Shown here piece by piece: positions 24,993 to 32,849 of a DNA stretch of 46,131 bases; the first letter of the stretch is position 1, and every line of letters starts with the position of its first letter. The stretch comes from CAYYGL01 sp964471235 (lineage in GTDB: Bacteria; Calditrichota; Calditrichia; RBG-13-44-9; J075), in assembly GCA_964471235.1 (NCBI GenBank), contig CAYYGL010000010.1:1-46131 (forward strand), written 5' to 3'. The notes under the pieces are model-generated. The model was given only the letters and a program-made list of their open reading frames with translations, made no database searches and was not told where the DNA came from. The position numbers and the translations under genes are program-made.

Positions 24993-25624
24993 TCTTCACT
25001 CTCCTCTCTCTTGATGATTTCTGACGGGTAACCTACGTTCGACGTTGCCGTTTCTAAATCCTGTGGCTTCACACGACGGGGATCATATTTTACAACTGCT
25101 TGACGGTCCTCAAAGCTCACCCGGGCATCGATGACGCCATCTACCGATGCCAGGCTTTGCTGGGCGGTTAATGCACAGCCAGAGCAGGTCATATTGTTCA
25201 CCTTCAGGATAGCTGTTTCGGTTTGAACCGGTGCTGTTGTGCTCTGCTGACCAGCGTTTGCCAGACCCGGCGCAAGATACGGAAATGCAATGAGCCCCAA
25301 CGCAATCATGGTAACAATCCATAACATCATTTTGGTGGTTTTGCGGGTGGTGGGATGCGCACAAGCACTACCAGGTTCACACGCCGCCCGGGAAGGTCGG
25401 TACACCCGGTAAAAGGCGTAGCCCAGAAATAGAATGGTGATTCCGATAAAATAGGGGCGGAACGCTTCAAAAGCAGCCAGGTTACTTACCCAGGCGCCCC
25501 CGATACCCAGCGCCAGCAACACCAGCGGTCCAATACAACAAATCGAGGCGCCAATTGCGGCTATGATCCCCCCAAGAATCCCCCATCTGCTTTTATCTTT
25601 TGGGTTTACGGTTTGTGATGCCAT
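24989..25624 (-). CDS. merT: MerTP fusion: mercuric ion transporter with C-terminal MerP/HMA domain
   Basis: 211 residues. The N-terminal part is MerT-like, with three TM segments; the first has the Hg-binding vicinal pair (ASICCIGPLVLLALG), and further cysteines lie in the loop (ACEPGSACAHP). A third TM (MMLWIVTMIALGLIAFPYLAP) leads to a periplasmic heavy-metal-associated domain with NMTCSGCALTAQQSL (CxxC) and VSFEDRQAVVKYDP. The fusion delivers Hg(II) from HMA domain to transporter to MerA, replacing separate MerT and MerP. ATG 25624 has AAGGAG 9 nt upstream. Confidence 0.95.
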   Translation of the reverse strand: MASQTVNPKDKSRWGILGGIIAAIGASICCIGPLVLLALGIGGAWVSNLAAFEAFRPYFIGITILFLGYAFYRVYRPSRAACEPGSACAHPTTRKTTKMMLWIVTMIALGLIAFPYLAPGLANAGQQSTTAPVQTETAILKVNNMTCSGCALTAQQSLASVDGVIDARVSFEDRQAVVKYDPRRVKPQDLETATSNVGYPSEIIKREESEE

Positions 25625-25960
25625 AATTCGTTACTCCTTTTTCATGTTTGATAATGAATTATTCCTGTTTTACTTAATCTCAGGAAATCAGCGTTGTTTC
25701 AATTAAACAATCGTAATTATTCGGCTTTACCTGCAAATTTGATGTCTTAGAGGTCATTCGTTCTTATTCATGTTTCAGTAGTGGTTTTTCACCTCACCTC
25801 CCCCCTCCCGCCCCAAGAACGGGGTGGGGATGGCTGAGGTTCGTTTCAGATGATGACGGCATACCGACGGTCTAACGAAAGTTGACCATCGGAACCCGGC
25901 ATGGCCCAAATGGGCATATAGCTAAATCGTTACCATGCAAAAGCATTTATTGAAACGGCA
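25625..25960. other. 336-bp merR-merTP intergenic region
   Basis: No gene is visible. It contains a GC-rich hairpin, CCCGCCCC / GGGGTGGG (25807-25828, one G-U pair), without a U-tract, and a small GCCCAAATGGGC palindrome near 25904. I found no MerR dyad or good promoter on the minus strand, so merTP-merA are probably transcribed through from the promoter upstream of merR. The hairpin might modulate read-through; this is speculation. Confidence 0.6.
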
Positions 25961-26371
25961 TCAGTTAAATTCTTCGGTTTCCAATGCAGCCAGAATCGGG
26001 CAGTTGTCCGTTGTTTTTCGGGATTGACAGGCTGCCACCAATTGGGTTAGTACCTGTCGGATGCGCTGCAGGTTGGCAATTTTTTGTTCCACGTTTAAAA
26101 TTTTCTCCTCGGCTTGCTGCCGAACCTCCTCGCAGCTAATACCGGCATCGATTCGTAATTCCAATAACTCTTGTATCTCTTTTAATGTAAAACCCAACTG
26201 CTGGGCATGTTTAATAAACCGAATCCGCTTCACATCCTCTTCGGAATACAACCGGTAACCGGACGCTTTTCGTTCCGGTTTCGGCAAAACACCGGTGCGT
26301 TCGTAATACCTCACGGTCTCTACATTTACCCCGGCTTCTTTTGCCAATTTCCCCACCGTAAATTTCTTCAT
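25961..26371 (-). CDS. merR: MerR, mercury-responsive transcriptional regulator
   Basis: 136 residues, full family length from ATG 26371, which has AAGGAG 8 nt upstream; the frame extends to 26422 but without an SD. N-terminal winged helix-turn-helix (KLAKEAGVNVETVRYYER, GYRLYSEEDV), dimerisation helix, and the three Hg(II)-binding cysteines C80 (ISCEEV), C115 (AACQ) and C124 (NCPIL), equivalent to C82, C117 and C126 of Tn501 MerR. This makes it a true mercury sensor rather than ZntR or CueR. It should repress and, with Hg(II), activate the promoter at 26579-26609 by DNA untwisting. Gene order merR-merTP-merA on one strand resembles operons of Gram-positive type. Confidence 0.95.
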   Translation of the reverse strand: MKKFTVGKLAKEAGVNVETVRYYERTGVLPKPERKASGYRLYSEEDVKRIRFIKHAQQLGFTLKEIQELLELRIDAGISCEEVRQQAEEKILNVEQKIANLQRIRQVLTQLVAACQSRKTTDNCPILAALETEEFN

Positions 26372-26398
26372 TTTGCAACTCCTTATGTTATAGACGGT

Positions 26399-26415
26399 GC
26401 GGACTATGGTACGGT
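26399..26415. promoter_or_regulatory. Second, degenerate MerR-like half-dyad in the merR leader
   Basis: The 13-mer ACTATGGTACGGT (26403-26415) is an exact inverted copy of the centre of the mer operator at 26587-26599. On the minus strand the site reads CCGTAC-CATA-GTCCGC, so only one half matches the GTACGG dyad. No correctly spaced -35/-10 pair flanks it. It may be a decayed or auxiliary MerR site. Confidence 0.4.
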
Positions 26416-26578
26416 GTTTCAATATTTTTTAGTGTCGCAACAAATTTTTTCCGCATTTCTAAAATCGTGAAGGATGTTTCCCCGGTTTTGTTGAACCCTT
26501 GAAATTCAAATTGGGTTCAATTCCCCTAAGCCAATCTTCCGGTTCAAAGCAAGTTGACACCCCATATAAACATATAGA

Positions 26579-26609
26579 ATATAAATACCGTACCATAGTA
26601 CGGAGTCAA
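26579..26609 (-). promoter_or_regulatory. MerR-type mer promoter/operator
   Basis: Read on the minus strand: -35 TTGACT (26609-26604), then the dyad CCGTAC-TATG-GTACGG (26603-26588) filling the spacer, then -10 TTATAT after 19 bp or TATATT after 20 bp. The over-long spacer and the dyad are nearly those of Tn21/Tn501 mer (TTGACTCCGTACATGAGTACGG), the hallmark of promoters activated by MerR through DNA distortion. It points toward merR, about 200 bp upstream of its ATG, giving a long leader. Confidence 0.82.
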
Positions 26610-26819
26610 GAGAAAAATTGCTGTTATGAGATTTTTGTGATGAGAGTTTCTGTGTGTTATGCCGGAGATTTGAATAACGCCGTTTGCATTATTCCCAGAC
26701 TATGAACCATCATGCACTTTTCGGAAGCCCTCTCTTTCCAATTTTTCCTTTGGCATAGAAAATCTGTGATGTATATTCCCCGCCGATTCCGAAAAACCAA
26801 ACACGTTAAGGAGAAGTCA

Positions 26820-29681
26820 ATGCGGAAAATCACCGGTTTATTCATGATGTTGATTATCGCAGGTTTTTTGTCCTGTTCCGGGTCCAAGCCGCCGGTACAG
26901 GGAGAAAAGGGGCAAACTGCCCAGGAGACTTCGTTACTTTCCAAATTGCCGGTAGATACCGCGATAACGATCGGCAGATTGGAAAATGGCATTACCTATT
27001 ATATCCGCAAGAATCACAAGCCGGAAAACCGGGCGGAACTACGGCTGGTTGTCAATGCCGGTTCCATTTTGGAAGATGATGATCAACAGGGCCTGGCGCA
27101 TTTTACCGAACACATGGCATTTAACGGCACCCGGCATTTTGCCAAACAACATTTGGTTGATTACCTGGAATCCATCGGGATGCGCTTTGGACCCGATTTA
27201 AACGCCTACACAAGTTTCGATGAAACTGTCTATATGCTGCAAATCCCGACCGATAATCCGGCGATTATAGATACTGCTTTTCAGATTTTAACCGATTGGG
27301 CGGCATATCTCAGTTTCGATGATGACGAAATTGATAAAGAACGGGGAGTGGTTATTGAAGAATGGCGATTGGGCAGGGGCGCCCAGGCGCGGATCCGGGA
27401 TAAACAATTCCCGATTCTGTTTCACGGTTCCCGCTATGCGGAACGTCTCCCCATCGGGAAGAAGGCAGTGTTGGACACATTTCACCATGAAACCCTGCGC
27501 CGCTTTTACCGAACCTGGTACAAGCCGGATTTAATGGCAGTCATCGCGGTAGGTGATTTTGATAAAGCGCAAATTCAAACCGTGATAAAACAAAAATTTT
27601 CGCAAGTGCCGGCACCGGAACATCCCACGGAACGTCCCTTTTACCCGGTGCCCGGTCATCAACAGACACTTTATGCCATCGCGACAGACAAGGAAGCCAC
27701 CGGCAGTTCGGTCAGTCTGTTCATCAAACATGATGTTCATGATGAAGACAGCGAAGCGGCGTACCGGCATTCCCTGGTGCAAGCACTTTACCACGGAATG
27801 TTAAATCAGCGGCTGGATGAGTTATTGCAGAAACCCGATCCGCCGTTCCTGAACGCCTATTCCGGGCAGGGGCGCTTTGTGCGCACGAAGGAGTTCTATA
27901 TCCTCGGTGCCGCAGTAAAGGCAAATCAAATTGAAAGCGGGTTGGAAGCGGTGTTAACGGAAGCAAGGCGAGTGAAGGAATTCGGCTTTACCGAGTCTGA
28001 ATTGAAGCGACAGAAAGCCGAGTTGCTGCGTTCCATGGAGAGTGCTTACAAAGAACGAGATAAAACCAACTCCCGGGCGTATGCCTCGGAATATATCCGG
28101 AATTTTTTAAACCGGGAGCCAATTCCGGGTATTGAATTTGAATATCAGCTATATAAAAAACATATCCCGAGTATCACTCTTGATGAAGTAAACCGTGTCA
28201 GTAAGGAACTGCTGACCGATAGTAACCGGGTCGTCCTGGTAAGTGCACCCGAGAAAGAAGATGTAAAGGTGCCAACACCACAGGAACTGGTAGCCGTGTT
28301 CGACAGGGTATCCCATAAAGAAATAGAGCCCTACGCAGAAGCGGTTACTTCGGAGCCGTTGATTGCCCAACAACCTTCTCCGGGAAAAATTTTGTTTGAG
28401 CGGAAGGACCCGAAGATCGGGATAACGGAATGGCAGTTATCAAATGGGATTCGGGTGATTTTGAAGCCGACCGATTTTAAAAATGATGAAATTATTTTCC
28501 GGGCATACAGTCCCGGGGGAAATTCCCTGGTGCCGGATAGCGATTATGTGGCTGCCCTGACGGCGGATGATCTCGTGGATGCCAGTGGGGTGGGGAAATT
28601 CGATTTAATTACCTTGCAAAAACTGTTAGCCGGGAAAGAAGTGAACGTTTCCCCGTGGATTGGAAGTTTGCAAGAGGGGTTGTCCGGCGGAGCTTCCCCG
28701 CAGGATGCCGAGACGATGTTTCAATTGATTTATCTCTACGTTACCGCACCGCGGATGGATAGCAGTGCCTATCTATCCTATAAATCCCGGTTAAAAGGAG
28801 TGCTGGAAAATCGGGCTGCCCGGCCGGAGAATGCTTTTTCTGACACCGTCAAAGTAATTATGGCACAACATCATTTCCGGGCACGTCCCTGGACGGTGGA
28901 AACCCTGAAAGAAATGGATATGGAGCGTTCTTTTGCAATCTACCGGGATCGGTTTCGGGATGCCGGGGATTTTACTTTTCTGTTTGTCGGGAATATTGAT
29001 ATGAAGCAATTTCGTTCCTGGGTGGAAACCTATCTCGCCAGCCTGCCCACCGAGCATCGGAAAGAAAGCTGGCGGGATGTGGGTATCCGTCCCCCCAGGG
29101 GGGTTATCAATAAAGCTGTCTTTCGGGGGGTTGAACCCAAAAGCCGGGTGCGGATCATCTTCTCCGGCCCGTTTGACTGGACCCGTAAAAACCGTTATGC
29201 CATTCGTTCACTTGCTTCTGTGCTGAATATTAAACTCCGGGAAAAATTGCGGGAAGATGAAGGGGGCACTTATGGAGTTGGGGTCTGGGCGTCTCCAAGT
29301 GAGTTTCCCGTTCCCCAGTATCGGTTTAACATTTCCTTTGGCTGTGCCCCGGAAAATGTGGAAAAATTAGTGAAGTTAGTTTTCCTTGAAATTGATAGTG
29401 TAAAACAATTCGGGGTGGCAGAAGAGTATATCCAGAAGGTTCAAGAAACCCAGCGACGGAGCTACGAGACGGATTTGAAACGAAACGGTTATTGGCTCAG
29501 TGCATTAGAGTTTTATTATAGCCATGGAGAGCCGCCCACCAATATTCTGGATTTTCCCGAGTTTGTGGATCAACTTAGCCGTGAAGGAATTCAAGAGGCA
29601 TCTGAACAATACCTGAACGAAAGTAATTATGTGGAGGTGATTTTATTCCCGGAAAATTTTAAAAAAGAGGGGAGTGAATGA
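26820..29681 (+). CDS. M16 family (pitrilysin/insulinase-like) zinc peptidase, lipoprotein
   Basis: 953 residues, a two-domain-pair M16 protease. ATG 26820 follows AAGGAG and gives a lipoprotein signal (MRKITGLFMMLIIAGFLSC, Cys19). Inverted zinc motif HFTEH at 94-98 with the third ligand in RGVVIEEWR near 174. The second half begins with an inactive M16 copy (GITEWQLSNGIRVILKPTDF) and contains the R/Y-type substrate-site segment (LREKLREDEGGTYGVGVWAS). It degrades peptides in the periplasm or at the outer membrane. The gene is on the plus strand, divergent from mer. Preceding sequence (26555-26819) holds no other gene; a TTGACA at 26554 may be part of its promoter, without a good -10. Confidence 0.94.
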   Translation: MRKITGLFMMLIIAGFLSCSGSKPPVQGEKGQTAQETSLLSKLPVDTAITIGRLENGITYYIRKNHKPENRAELRLVVNAGSILEDDDQQGLAHFTEHMAFNGTRHFAKQHLVDYLESIGMRFGPDLNAYTSFDETVYMLQIPTDNPAIIDTAFQILTDWAAYLSFDDDEIDKERGVVIEEWRLGRGAQARIRDKQFPILFHGSRYAERLPIGKKAVLDTFHHETLRRFYRTWYKPDLMAVIAVGDFDKAQIQTVIKQKFSQVPAPEHPTERPFYPVPGHQQTLYAIATDKEATGSSVSLFIKHDVHDEDSEAAYRHSLVQALYHGMLNQRLDELLQKPDPPFLNAYSGQGRFVRTKEFYILGAAVKANQIESGLEAVLTEARRVKEFGFTESELKRQKAELLRSMESAYKERDKTNSRAYASEYIRNFLNREPIPGIEFEYQLYKKHIPSITLDEVNRVSKELLTDSNRVVLVSAPEKEDVKVPTPQELVAVFDRVSHKEIEPYAEAVTSEPLIAQQPSPGKILFERKDPKIGITEWQLSNGIRVILKPTDFKNDEIIFRAYSPGGNSLVPDSDYVAALTADDLVDASGVGKFDLITLQKLLAGKEVNVSPWIGSLQEGLSGGASPQDAETMFQLIYLYVTAPRMDSSAYLSYKSRLKGVLENRAARPENAFSDTVKVIMAQHHFRARPWTVETLKEMDMERSFAIYRDRFRDAGDFTFLFVGNIDMKQFRSWVETYLASLPTEHRKESWRDVGIRPPRGVINKAVFRGVEPKSRVRIIFSGPFDWTRKNRYAIRSLASVLNIKLREKLREDEGGTYGVGVWASPSEFPVPQYRFNISFGCAPENVEKLVKLVFLEIDSVKQFGVAEEYIQKVQETQRRSYETDLKRNGYWLSALEFYYSHGEPPTNILDFPEFVDQLSREGIQEASEQYLNESNYVEVILFPENFKKEGSE

Positions 29682-29746
29682 GCACCGGGTGTTGGGAGTA
29701 ATTCTGAACAGTTTCCAAGACTGTATTGGGATTCGGACAATAAGGT

Positions 29747-30742
29747 TTATTCGTTTTCTAATTCGTCCAGCAATTTAATTACTTCTTCGATGGAATCCGT
29801 TTCTTTTACCCGTTTGCGAATAAGTTCCAGCTTGTCAATATCCTTAATGGGTTGAATCCGTTGAAACAGTTGTATCCCTTCATCTCCAAATTTTATTTCT
29901 AAAATATCCTGGATACTACCTTGTAAACCCTGGAGTAATCCTTTTTGCAATCCTTTTTGCAATCCCTTTTTAATTCCCTTCTGTAACCCTTCTTTTCGGC
30001 CTTTCCGTATTCCAATTCGTTCAGCATTTGTAATGTACGGCATTTGTTGGTTCTCCTCAAATTTAACTACTTCTTCAAATATACGGTTTTCCATTGCCGG
30101 TGGCAATATCATAATCCAGTCAATAAATTTATATAGCGCCCAGATTGTTTCCCGGGATAAACCCCGCTGATATAATTCGAGCAAAAAACTTTTTTTCCAG
30201 CTATACCTTTCTTGTGCTGCTCCCTGTGTTGCCACAGTCTTCAGGAAGGTTCGAACCACAATCGCAAATGGATTTTCACAAGTCGCTAATTCCCCCTCTT
30301 TTCCTTTAAAGTCGATCAATTTAATGACTGGAAATTTAAACAGAAGTTCAAATCCTGCTCGCGAAACACGATACGTATGTTCCCGAAATTCCGGATTCGT
30401 ATCACTTAATATTGCCAGGGTAATCACTTCATTGCGGAATTTGTCAAATATCCGGTAGTTATAAATGTACATCCGTTCAGCAAAATTTTTTTCCGGGGAG
30501 CCCTGAATTTCGATGTGAATCAATAAAATTTTTTCTTCACCATTTAATAAAAAGACTTTCACCAACTTATCTACAATGCGTCTCCCGGTTCGACTGCTGC
30601 GAATAATTTTCTGTAATTCTTTGTCAAGAAACACAAAGCCTTTTTCCCAATCAATTTCACGATGGAGAACCGGGAAAAAGAATTCCAGAAACTCCGGGAA
30701 CAGGGCTTCCAGGATATCTTTCCAGGCGCTGTCGGATTTCAT
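29747..30742 (-). CDS. Rpn family PD-(D/E)XK nuclease (recombination-promoting nuclease / transposase-like)
   Basis: 331 residues. The N-terminal nuclease region has the family's DKELQKI, the catalytic E-x-Q strand (LLIHIEIQGSPEKNFAERMY) and YNYRIFDKF. A helical middle follows (SWKKSFLLELYQRG, WALYKFIDWIMILP). Near residues 245-275 lies a run of GLQKG-type pentads, then a charged C-terminus. E. coli RpnA relatives cut DNA and stimulate RecA-independent recombination; several are now linked to phage defence. ATG 30742 has no strong SD. It is convergent with the M16 gene and 18 bp past the FecR gene end on the same strand. Confidence 0.85.
   Translation of the reverse strand: MKSDSAWKDILEALFPEFLEFFFPVLHREIDWEKGFVFLDKELQKIIRSSRTGRRIVDKLVKVFLLNGEEKILLIHIEIQGSPEKNFAERMYIYNYRIFDKFRNEVITLAILSDTNPEFREHTYRVSRAGFELLFKFPVIKLIDFKGKEGELATCENPFAIVVRTFLKTVATQGAAQERYSWKKSFLLELYQRGLSRETIWALYKFIDWIMILPPAMENRIFEEVVKFEENQQMPYITNAERIGIRKGRKEGLQKGIKKGLQKGLQKGLLQGLQGSIQDILEIKFGDEGIQLFQRIQPIKDIDKLELIRKRVKETDSIEEVIKLLDELENE
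29937..29990. repeat. 12-bp-period tandem repeat inside the Rpn gene
   Basis: On the plus strand AATCCTTTTTGC occurs twice in succession, followed by the variants AATCCCTTTTTA and ATTCCCTTCTGT; each 12-bp unit encodes four residues of the GLQK/GIKK/GLQK series. Units are in frame, so slippage would change repeat number without shifting the frame. Confidence 0.7.
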
Positions 30743-30760
30743 GATGCATGCCGGAATATA

Positions 30761-31540
30761 TTACCGCTGCTGATTTCGCAGAGCATCCCGCCGTTTGTTC
30801 CACTGCACCCAATCCAGGTTTTCATCTTTCTGCAAATCGTACTCTGCTACTTCGTAGCTGCCGTCAGGGTGGACAGTTATTTGTTGTTGTGCCTTAACAA
30901 TTTGCAGCCATGTTTCCACGGATACTTCGGTGGGACCGGGAACCTGGGTGGGGGCTGGCACTTGCTGGGGAGCCGGCACCTCCTGTGGTTTTGGCTTTTG
31001 TTGCGGCTGACGGGGTGCCGGAGCAGCCGGAGTCGTAGCTGGCGGCGGGCTTACGGCAACTTTGCCTTCATACACCCGTACCTGGGTCGTACTGTCTTTC
31101 CGGGCATCCACCCGGTAAATGGTTCCCCGAACAGCAATGACGGCGGAGGGAGATTTGACCCGTAAATAGTCGTCTTTGGAAAAAATTTTGCGAATATTTG
31201 CCCAGATTTTCCCAAGGCCTAAAAACATCTCGGCTTTGACGGTTTTTTCCGTAACCTGCACATCTTCCAATGTAAAAATAGAGTTTTCATCAATCCGGAA
31301 AATATCGCCGTTTTTCAAGGTGATTTCACAACGACTCTCTTTTTTGGTTTCGATTTTGTCACCCGGGAAAACGTCCATATTAAATTGGGCATACTTGATA
31401 TCCGAAGTGCCGGCCGGTATCACGAAAACTCTATTCAGCGGGAATGTGATTTTGCCAATGGGTTCCTGGGAGGTGCGCATCGCTGAGAAGACAATAAGCA
31501 GCATCGGGATAACCAAACCAAACCATACAATTCGACGCAT
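30761..31540 (-). CDS. FecR-domain envelope protein with Pro/Gln-rich segment
   Basis: 259 residues. ATG 31540 with GGAG 6 nt upstream gives an N-terminal signal anchor (IVWFGLVIPMLLIVFSA). A FecR-like beta-domain spans about residues 45-165: VFPGDKIETKKESRCEITL, DIFRIDENSIFTLED and SPSAVIAVRGTIYRVD, the last being the characteristic V(A/R)GT element. A low-complexity Pro/Gln/Ala linker follows (~170-215), then a charged C-terminal tail. In this context FecR probably has no sigma-factor role (no ECF sigma nearby); such proteins often accompany CsgG-type and peptidoglycan-associated secretion proteins. It lies 128 bp downstream of csgG-like 31669-32580. Confidence 0.85.
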   Translation of the reverse strand: MRRIVWFGLVIPMLLIVFSAMRTSQEPIGKITFPLNRVFVIPAGTSDIKYAQFNMDVFPGDKIETKKESRCEITLKNGDIFRIDENSIFTLEDVQVTEKTVKAEMFLGLGKIWANIRKIFSKDDYLRVKSPSAVIAVRGTIYRVDARKDSTTQVRVYEGKVAVSPPPATTPAAPAPRQPQQKPKPQEVPAPQQVPAPTQVPGPTEVSVETWLQIVKAQQQITVHPDGSYEVAEYDLQKDENLDWVQWNKRRDALRNQQR

Positions 31541-31668
31541 AAGATACTCCATTGTTAAATCGGTTAATGAAGCACTGAAATTCATCCCTGATTGTTTATA
31601 TTTCCAATCGGTTAAAGCTGAAAGCGCAGGTTTATCTCCAACGAGAAAATCTGTATAAGGGAATTTTT

Positions 31669-32580
31669 TTATTTTACTCTTACAAAATCCCCGGCAGCAA
31701 AACCGGAACCGGATACCACTATCGCTTTACAGGCTTTTCCATTCCCCACATCCTGCACCACTTTAATTTTCCCAATCATGCTTTCTTCACTTCCCAAAGA
31801 TAAACCGGTATCGGGATCAATCAATTCTTCACCCGGATGATAAACGACAAATTCCATACCCGGTTGCACACCTCCCGCTGAACCCGGTTTCATATACACC
31901 GTTCCATCCGGGTTTGCTTTAATGATTTTTCCCTGCCAGGGAATATTCTTCATCGCTTTGTCGATGGCTTTCACACATTTATCGACGGATTGTCTTGCCG
32001 CCTTCCCCAGTATTGTTTGATCCCATGAGGTCGGGTTGCCAAAGTCGAGATCTTCAAAGCGAACTTTATCCAGGCTGCGCGATTTCGCTTTGCCCTCGGC
32101 GCTTTCCGCCAGAACGATTTCGCCGGTAGTGGTGTTGATCAAACGGATATCAACCACAGACCGCGCTTCCCGGGATGAAATGCTTGCCCCAAATCTTTTC
32201 AGGGCACCCCCAATTGATGATTTTTTTTCGCCAAACTCCGATACACTTCCCGTGACGATTAACTCGACTCCTAACAATTTACCCACCTGTGCTGCACTTT
32301 GCGGCGTGACGGCGCCGCTTAATCCCAGTCCCTGTTCCTGTAAAACTTTATCCAACTCCTCCCGTTCCAGAACAATGAATTTCCCGGTTTTTACCAGTGA
32401 GGTCACCAGCATGTCCGAAATGCCTGTGCCCACATTATGCCCATAATTTGCTTTGTCTTCAAACTGAACCACCGCAATTCTTTTTTTCAAATTTTTTAAA
32501 TTCTGGGCGGTTACCAAACAGGGATTGCCCAGGAGGAGAAAAATAGTTACGAAACCCAAAATTCCGATCCGCTTCATCAT
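31669..32580 (-). CDS. CsgG-family outer membrane secretion/assembly protein
   Basis: 303 residues. Signal peptide (IGILGFVTIFLLLGNPCLVTA-Q type; no proper lipobox, so probably not acylated). CsgG domain at about residues 34-215: KRIAVVQFEDKANYG, GISDMLVTSLVKTGKFIVLE, LDKVLQEQGLGLSG, VGKLLGVELIVTGSVSEFG and VDIRLINTTTGEIVLAESA. The C-terminal extension (GKIIKANPDGTVYMKPGSAG, GMEFVVYHPGEELIDPD, KVVQDVGNGKACKAIVVSG) resembles a FlgO/LysM-free TolB-like module that recurs in many CsgG homologues of this type. CsgG forms the curli pore in E. coli, but no curlin genes are here. SD GGAAGG. It is separated from the upstream operon by a terminator. Confidence 0.9.
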   Translation of the reverse strand: MMKRIGILGFVTIFLLLGNPCLVTAQNLKNLKKRIAVVQFEDKANYGHNVGTGISDMLVTSLVKTGKFIVLEREELDKVLQEQGLGLSGAVTPQSAAQVGKLLGVELIVTGSVSEFGEKKSSIGGALKRFGASISSREARSVVDIRLINTTTGEIVLAESAEGKAKSRSLDKVRFEDLDFGNPTSWDQTILGKAARQSVDKCVKAIDKAMKNIPWQGKIIKANPDGTVYMKPGSAGGVQPGMEFVVYHPGEELIDPDTGLSLGSEESMIGKIKVVQDVGNGKACKAIVVSGSGFAAGDFVRVK

Positions 32581-32781
32581 TTTTAACCTTCCTTCTTTTT
32601 GCAGGTTACGTTAGTTAACTATGATAAATGAACGATAATGGAATATCAAGTTGAACATCGGCATGACTCATTTCCCTGGCGTTGATAATCATCCTGAAAC
32701 TTAAGCTCAGCCGATTTCAATTAATAGTGATAATTTTTTCCAAAATAACCAACATTTTTTTATAAAACCGTACAAAAAAAG

Positions 32782-32817
32782 GCACAATGCGTTTCAGGTC
32801 AACGAAACGCATTGTGC
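32782..32817 (-). terminator. Rho-independent terminator of the LPP20-SLH-FlgT operon
   Basis: Perfect 14-bp inverted arms GCACAATGCGTTTC and GAAACGCATTGTGC with an 8-nt loop. On the minus strand the hairpin is followed by CTTTTTTTG, a good U-tract. It lies 32 bp after the stop of the FlgT-like gene and before the CsgG gene, so CsgG-FecR need their own promoter. Confidence 0.9.
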
Positions 32818-32849
32818 AACAATTCAACTAAACCTGCCATCGGTAGCAG

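Noticed and set aside
25807..25828. GC-rich hairpin between merR and merTP as a terminator
   Set aside because: No U-tract on either strand, and terminating here would separate merTP-merA from the only good promoter found.
26554..26582. Plus-strand promoter TTGACA with a -10 near 26575 for the M16 gene
   Set aside because: Spacing is 15 bp to the best hexamer and the 17-bp alternative matches poorly; not convincing enough to annotate.
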